Below, one piece after another: positions 48,001-51,541 of a DNA stretch of 51,541 nucleotides (its first letter is position 1; each line of letters begins with the position of its first letter). The stretch comes from Candidatus Polarisedimenticolaceae bacterium (GTDB taxonomy: Bacteria > Pseudomonadota > Gammaproteobacteria > Chromatiales > Chromatiaceae). Location: the NCBI GenBank assembly GCA_021648685.1, contig JAKISI010000017.1, forward strand, positions 1-51,541. Reading direction: 5' to 3'. Position numbers and translations under genes: made by a program. The notes beneath the pieces are model-generated. The model was not told the origin of the DNA and ran no database searches. It worked only from the letters and a program-made list of their open reading frames with translations.

Positions 48001-49608
48001 GATGTCCCTTCACTCGGTATGAGTGGGCACTGCAGGCTCTGTCATAGCATCGATGCAGTCAATGCCCTGGCGAGAAGCAATCCGAATAAATGGATCAGAA
48101 CTAGAGCGAAATATTGGTCAGAAACATGGAGACTAAGACCGGTTGTAGACCAGGGATGGGGACTAATTGGAATGCCGACTCAATTGCTCAATCAACCATA
48201 TGAAATGAGATTTGGTCAGCCTCCGGAATCAGTAACACATATTTACTCTACGACCTTATCATCAATGTCTATAGAGATTAGCAATTCCTCTTTTCAGCCA
48301 GAATTTCCTTTAAAAAAGTTTTATAGAAAGAGCGATAACAACAAATCCATTGCAAAGGAAGTCTCTTTAGAAATATTGATTACACATGTACTTCTTTTGG
48401 GGGATGGATTAACAGCATCCAGAAAGCTTGAGTATTATTCAGCGATTCTAAAATTATTTTGGAAGTGTGAGTGTTCGGATCAATACACGGCGCTTGCTGG
48501 CCTTGTATTTGCATCTATAGAAGATTCATTGAAGCAGTTAGTGTGGTACGAAATCGGAAAATTAATCCACAAGTATGGATTTAGGTATAAGCATGATAGT
48601 AAATTGGAAGATCTCGAACTTGCTTGTTTCGCGCTCATTGTTGATATTCCACAAATAAAAGACAAGTTGCGAAGAGAAATAGATAGATCGAATTCGAAAG
48701 CTAATGAAGCTTTTCTCTTTCTTTTGTCATTGGTGCAGAACAGGGAACATCTACGAGATCCCGTTATTAACTATTATCGAATGTTTGGTTCTGGCCCTGG
48801 AAAATGGCACATGGGTCGTTTTGACGAATCCATCATGAATGCTAATGAAATCCTTTCCACTAAGGAAGCTCAATCGCGTCAGAGAATTGAAGGAGTACTT
48901 AACGAGGCCATTAATGTTGTATCTGATCTAGATAAATATGAGTTTATTAGTCATCATGATTCCGAAGGTGTGATAGATAAATTAAAGAAAATAAAAAATG
49001 ATTTGGTGGGTGGTAAAAGTGATGAAATCAAGAATAGATCTTACATTCAGAATCTTCTGATTGATACGAAATTGTTTGAATCACTATGGAGATATGCTAA
49101 GTCTGACTCCGCTGGGATTATTGCACATATTAAGAACGAAATACTGTTATTTAATAATGGGTTTGAAGGTTATTATAAAGAAAAATCAGGAGAAACAGTT
49201 ATCGAGGAGGATTGGGACAAGAGTGCCCCAGAGATAAGGATAGTGTGGGAAAGTGAAAATGCATCAAGGAAGCGTTATGCTTTTTTTAAGCCATTTAGAG
49301 ACTTTATTAGAGATGCCATCTATAACTCTATTTGGGGGGTGCATGGTATAGCGGTGGAAAGCGGTGATAAATGCTCGATGTTAATAGAAGTAAAAGAGGG
49401 AGTTGGTAGTTTAACCATAAATTTTACAAATATTACAACTAAAGACAATATAAAATTACACTCAAAGGCTTATCAAACTAGGATAAATGCTCTAGATGGT
49501 GGTTTTTCAGTTCAAGCTAGTAGTGGTATATGTACAGTAAGGCTGACCATTCCAGAAACAGCCAATTTTTTTCCAAAGGAGTCATATTATGCGCATTCTA
49601 GTAATTGA
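45028..49608 (+). CDS. Giant GHKL ATPase - double phosphoribosyltransferase-like - GHKL protein
   Basis: About 1526 residues (numbering from a TTG at 45022; I prefer ATG 45028). Residues 36-75 resemble a STAS-like strand-helix. A GHKL ATPase follows: N-box SSELIENVIEHA (194-205), G1 VDNGDGL (266-272), G2 KMTGLQLV (324-331). Near 708-725 an altered PRPP loop reads KILLIGSTYVSGGTS; a canonical type I PRTase loop NVILIDDGVISGTTLRSA lies at 933-950. CRLCH (1004-1008) could hold metal. Helical sequence fills about 1110-1400. The end (1425-1512) resembles a second, degenerate GHKL domain: FRDFIRDAIYNSI, then LDGGFSVQASSGICTVRLTI. No DHp histidine helix or membrane segment is seen. The next gene overlaps by 20 bases. 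I know no characterised protein of this architecture. Confidence 0.85.
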   Translation: MRLVIPSVFNEKNWVELSSKIKTVVGGNSDSNRELDFSCVEWADPIPLLYLCLVLRKDFVENNTKGLFRRVSVIVDFKTNISEHKRFLTFLNNQGFLREILKYADLADLRGSNMDGLSAVNMIAEFNEPLKYKNTDCIKAKIVDLKEVMKKGGLDSLIDMLMDEAVEEVSTTVDPSWSFYRDHAIQKLRHFSSELIENVIEHAYATPTKEAFAIYARVRSGRSFIEENDWDKQVECERKNCFLLKNWDEYIANFNSKWIEVFIVDNGDGLLSQINKWRSDDQEANALLKGVSSRESRPLRTIGHKVFVGGYSKQKRLDTKTKMTGLQLVHETLNQKERQDNAPGEFVRLMTGEEVLGGHLPFEKAQARGGNYETVDPPLPLGTAFHACIEMSDTRIVLPEAFTAASDDQLLAIRSSVAEPSSSHELDLYTVDQRYLRAKGENYDAHRRPTDVLNHKFTKQTGDNSGSKYSNEELNKLFEKNNHKHLVWLPPDSVTKRDIKAWINFCLFASLKSLIIADIPLHRARIFEYITSSEEIDKRESSYNINIYIITRNWHIASYRSEYSDGKYRFNEGASGSVNKLGLEKLNQMLRENDSKIFWGNVKTRVNSPFIAEPVIWEKRGKKTGSSSYGKDIEIQGYLDFNEAASNAVNHKIIKAALERTVALWEDQDIILIGIDDLVAPFSSDINTIHNLNYISGENLDNPPSKILLIGSTYVSGGTSNRIRTLINGNYPEVGIDEIYILRHPSGSADSKSLLRILDWDNTIEIKNPRRKNYERLEGTPYIKRGGAKSYRIERNKNPSSPYDMYREFAQGHLKLGHWEYTNSHDLLTPNLSRIIATNPAVTKWFCDELDKLHSNVEVDGKKTKNYLVFISHNVTNKLIDRIKKSNPEVDKLYEIHPLQKLNIVSSQRVFFSPVVIERMENTSARKVPLNVILIDDGVISGTTLRSAEANLIFNEYDRLTTLSIIDRNGFSQADNLQGNKQITRKTFWSWDVPSLGMSGHCRLCHSIDAVNALARSNPNKWIRTRAKYWSETWRLRPVVDQGWGLIGMPTQLLNQPYEMRFGQPPESVTHIYSTTLSSMSIEISNSSFQPEFPLKKFYRKSDNNKSIAKEVSLEILITHVLLLGDGLTASRKLEYYSAILKLFWKCECSDQYTALAGLVFASIEDSLKQLVWYEIGKLIHKYGFRYKHDSKLEDLELACFALIVDIPQIKDKLRREIDRSNSKANEAFLFLLSLVQNREHLRDPVINYYRMFGSGPGKWHMGRFDESIMNANEILSTKEAQSRQRIEGVLNEAINVVSDLDKYEFISHHDSEGVIDKLKKIKNDLVGGKSDEIKNRSYIQNLLIDTKLFESLWRYAKSDSAGIIAHIKNEILLFNNGFEGYYKEKSGETVIEEDWDKSAPEIRIVWESENASRKRYAFFKPFRDFIRDAIYNSIWGVHGIAVESGDKCSMLIEVKEGVGSLTINFTNITTKDNIKLHSKAYQTRINALDGGFSVQASSGICTVRLTIPETANFFPKESYYAHSSN

Positions 49609-51088
49609 TGATCAGGAATGGAGAAGAATTTATTACGAAAATCTTGCGAATATAGCTGGATTCGAATATGAATTGACGTTTTTTAGTGAGGAGGAGACAA
49701 ATGCTATTGAGTCAAAATCTGTTGAAGAGTATGACCTCGTTTTATTAGATGTGGTTCTTGACAATGATGAGAAAAATAAATGGGAGCTTACAAGCTCTCA
49801 AGTAGCAAAGAGAATTCGTGATATTTCTAGTGAAGTACCTATAGTGCTCATAACTGGTAATTGGACTTCAACAAATCACCCGGAAATACAGCAACTCTCA
49901 GAATGCTTCGATACACACCCTGTTCCTCTACCTTTTACTGATTTACTTACAAAAAAACAGTTTGATGATTTGACTGGTGACAGAGTAGACAAAAGAGACT
50001 GCAAAGGAATAAAGGATACAAATATTGGGTATTTAGCTAGAACACTACAAGTGATCGTTGCAAGTAGGTCTAGGCAGGTATATCTAGGTAAAGATAAGAA
50101 TGAATCTCTTTACATACTTCATCTGTCAGATATGCAAATAGGTGGAGAAAATGAGAAGGGTAATAAGTTAGAACCTTCTACAATTGCTCAATATGTACAA
50201 GGTCTATATGGAAACCCAGACTTTATAGCTGTAACAGGTGATGTTACAGAGAATGGGCATCCTGATGAATTTAGGGAGGCATCACTATGGTTCTCTGGGA
50301 TGTGTGAAGAAATTGGGTGGCAGAAACCTTATGAGAAATTGTTGCTTGTTCCAGGGAACCACGACGTTTTTGCACCGGCCTTCGGTGTTTGTACAACTGA
50401 ATATGTAAGATCAGACCCTGATAGTGGAGTTAAAGGAGGTTGGAAAGCGAACAATGATGTAAAAAACCTTCACATAGCATCTAGTTATTCTTTCTCTAAT
50501 TTTCGTGAGTTCGCGTACGAGCTGACAAGAAATAAGTATTGGGTGGGTAATAAAAAATGTGATTGGATAGAAAATAGATATACCTCTAATGGCTTGTGCT
50601 TTTTGGGCTTGAATTCAGTAATTGGTCACGATTATGAAAGCCCATTCTCAGGCCTCCCAAGTGACGACTACTACCAAGAGTATAGGAGAAAAATAAGAAA
50701 TCTAAAAAGGAGTGCAGATGTATTGTCAATAGCATTGGCTCATCATCCATCATTAGCCACAGATCAAAGCTATAAAACATTCTCACAAACAAAACCAAGA
50801 CCTGATATATTGTTAACAGGACATTTGCACAAACCTGATCAAGACGATTTACGGGAACTGGGGCAGTTGATGTTCGTAGCACCAACCTCTAGTTTGAAGG
50901 CAGAGCTGAGATGGCCTGATGTTAATCGTGGATTTTCAATTATTGAGTTAAAAAGAGATAATAGAAAAATAACAGGCATTGAGTATCATTCACATATTAG
51001 AGTGAGTGATAGATGGATGCCGGTAAAGGGGCTTTCTAGAGAGTACGAATATGCTGATGGTAAATGGAAAGAAGTTTATAAAGATTGA
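49589..51088 (+). CDS. Receiver domain - calcineurin-like metallophosphoesterase fusion
   Basis: 499 residues. Residues 1-120 are a response-regulator receiver: D7-D8 in VIDDQ, phospho-acceptor D54 in LLDVVLDND, T89 in VLITG. The conserved lysine is replaced by leucine (VPLPF, 112-116). From about 173 there is a metallophosphoesterase with LSDMQIG (D181; Q183 stands where D-x-H is usual), VTGDVTENG (D218), VPGNHD (N257-H258), LAHHPS (385) and TGHLHKP (H412, H414). This is closest to class III cyclic-nucleotide phosphodiesterases (CpdA type). It is coupled to the giant gene by overlap with AAGGAG before its ATG. Probable role: effector whose nucleotide or phosphoester hydrolysis is controlled through the receiver. 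Confidence 0.88.
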   Translation: MRILVIDDQEWRRIYYENLANIAGFEYELTFFSEEETNAIESKSVEEYDLVLLDVVLDNDEKNKWELTSSQVAKRIRDISSEVPIVLITGNWTSTNHPEIQQLSECFDTHPVPLPFTDLLTKKQFDDLTGDRVDKRDCKGIKDTNIGYLARTLQVIVASRSRQVYLGKDKNESLYILHLSDMQIGGENEKGNKLEPSTIAQYVQGLYGNPDFIAVTGDVTENGHPDEFREASLWFSGMCEEIGWQKPYEKLLLVPGNHDVFAPAFGVCTTEYVRSDPDSGVKGGWKANNDVKNLHIASSYSFSNFREFAYELTRNKYWVGNKKCDWIENRYTSNGLCFLGLNSVIGHDYESPFSGLPSDDYYQEYRRKIRNLKRSADVLSIALAHHPSLATDQSYKTFSQTKPRPDILLTGHLHKPDQDDLRELGQLMFVAPTSSLKAELRWPDVNRGFSIIELKRDNRKITGIEYHSHIRVSDRWMPVKGLSREYEYADGKWKEVYKD

Positions 51089-51333
51089 TGTTTTTGGCGC
51101 TGTTGGGGGGGTGAATGATTCGAATAGGTGGAAGGGTTATTATTTAAATATCAGCGCATAGTCGGCATACGAATAATATAATATTGAATGGTATGGTACT
51201 GGTTGGTGGTTCCGTTTGTACGGAGATGTAGAAACATAGCCTACAGCTGGATTACATTTTAAAGTTTTTGTTAATTGAGATTACAAGCTTGATTCTAGGT
51301 CTGGTCGAAATATGGAAATATTGCGCGAGAAAG
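51089..51333. other. Non-coding tail of the cassette
   Basis: 245 AT-rich bases between the effector gene and the attC. No reading frame with a ribosome site and no clear terminator hairpin is visible. A G-rich tract (51104-51110) is the only local oddity. Confidence 0.5.
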
Positions 51334-51423
51334 GCACATAACAATCACATGCACTCAGACAGCAAAAAGCGCCGCTCGTTCCTCGCTCTGCTTTTTGCTG
51401 CTGGTGATGTGAGGCGTTAGCAC
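51334..51423 (+). other. Integron attC recombination site
   Basis: Outer arm GCACATAAC (51334-51342) and core GTTAGCA (51416-51422). Inner arms 51345-51370 and 51390-51412 pair perfectly over 23 positions once three bases in the left arm (G51351, T51355, A51359) are left out as extrahelical bases. Unpaired spacers AA and GGC separate inner and outer arms, and the terminal loop is 19 bases. Extrahelical bases, spacer and loop are the defining features of folded attC sites. Confidence 0.93.
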
Positions 51424-51541
51424 AACATAAAAAATGACCATCTGAGTTTAATTTTGTTAGAAGAAAGATATAGATCACGGAGTAAATAATGGGTATCTGA
51501 GGCAAGTCAAAAGAGCTTGCTTGTGCAGTTCATGCAATACT
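51417..51541 (+). other. Beginning of a following cassette
   Basis: Bases after the GTT crossover should belong to the next cassette. Two ATG codons (51434, 51489) are each followed within three codons by a stop, although the second has GGAG upstream. No gene can be called before the window ends. Confidence 0.45.

Larger units (their letters stand above)
44918..51416 (+). mobile_element. 6499-bp integron gene cassette carrying a two-gene system
   Basis: The left edge is the GTT core at 44917. The right edge is the GTT core of the attC at 51416. Both genes read away from the attI-like side, as cassette genes normally do. The sequence is visibly richer in A and T than the flanking core genes. 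Such size is exceptional, since most cassettes are below about 1.5 kb. With the adjacent integrase truncated, mobility would need an integrase supplied elsewhere in the cell. Confidence 0.82.

Noticed and set aside
45028-49608. Giant protein as a classical histidine kinase
   Set aside because: There is a GHKL domain but no DHp helix with a phospho-histidine before it and no membrane or PAS sensor, and PRTase loops are present instead.
51426-51500. Small gene at the start of the next cassette
   Set aside because: Both ATG codons meet a stop within three codons, even though one has a good ribosome site; a real gene could begin beyond the window.

Overview
The window is chromosomal DNA of a gammaproteobacterium. 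The evidence is the set of housekeeping genes and their neighbourhoods: uvrA divergent from yajR-ssb, mpl beside ubiX, thiD-thiE-hemL, yrfG, ychF, rnd, rfbBACD, hemJ, and an elongator tRNA-Met very close to the E. coli one. A polar-flagellum style chemotaxis operon, a heme-c chemoreceptor and an integron platform point to a free-living, motile, redox-responsive environmental bacterium. I cannot name the genus from sequence alone.

Layout. 1-2150: glycerophosphodiester phosphodiesterase, a short FAD glycerol-3-phosphate dehydrogenase and a DUF2835 protein. 2386-14723: one long chemotaxis operon (cheY, cheA, cheW, NIT-domain receptor, cheW, parA-like, STAS, cheR, cheD, cheB, soluble-type receptor, two STAS). 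It has a FliA (sigma-28) promoter in front and a second one inside. 14826-17630: manC, ychF, tRNA-Met. 17631-20942: a repeat-rich spacer, a DUF4124-type protein, and a heme-c chemoreceptor on the minus strand with its own FliA promoter. 20943-29261: yrfG, an aldolase / TrpD-like / [2Fe-2S] ferredoxin group, uvrA, yajR and ssb. 29273-32682: dTDP-rhamnose genes. 32692-44088: rnd, a membrane protein, mpl, a MITE-like element, ubiX, a DedA-PAP2-LssY fusion, hemL-thiE-thiD, DUF5063, an A-type Fe-S carrier, hemJ and DUF4126.

The last 7.4 kb differ in character: they are AT-rich and flanked by recombinase debris. Two truncated tyrosine-recombinase genes lie tail to tail (44262-44758). Then come three 25-bp-spaced dyad repeats and a GTTATGT core (attI-like), and then a single two-gene unit that ends in a well-formed attC site (51334-51423). 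The first nine bases at the GTT core (44917-44925) are the exact reverse complement of the outer arm of the attC (51334-51342). That is what a free circular cassette requires, so 44918-51416 can be read as one integron gene cassette of 6499 bp, very large for its kind.

The cassette encodes a candidate undescribed signalling or defence system. Its first protein, about 1526 residues, has an N-terminal GHKL (Bergerat) ATPase, two phosphoribosyltransferase-like PRPP loops (one canonical, one altered) and a C-terminal degenerate GHKL-like region. A translationally coupled 499-residue protein joins a response-regulator receiver to a calcineurin-like metallophosphoesterase. This looks like a two-component relay whose output is nucleotide or phosphoester chemistry, not transcription. 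Anti-phage function is an inference from domain type and cassette location.

Other unusual items: an in-frame 21-bp repeat shared by the adjacent genes yajR and ssb; a MITE-like element ending 2 bp before the ubiX start codon; and a GE[I/V]ELF C-terminal tag shared by CheD and a chemoreceptor of the same operon.
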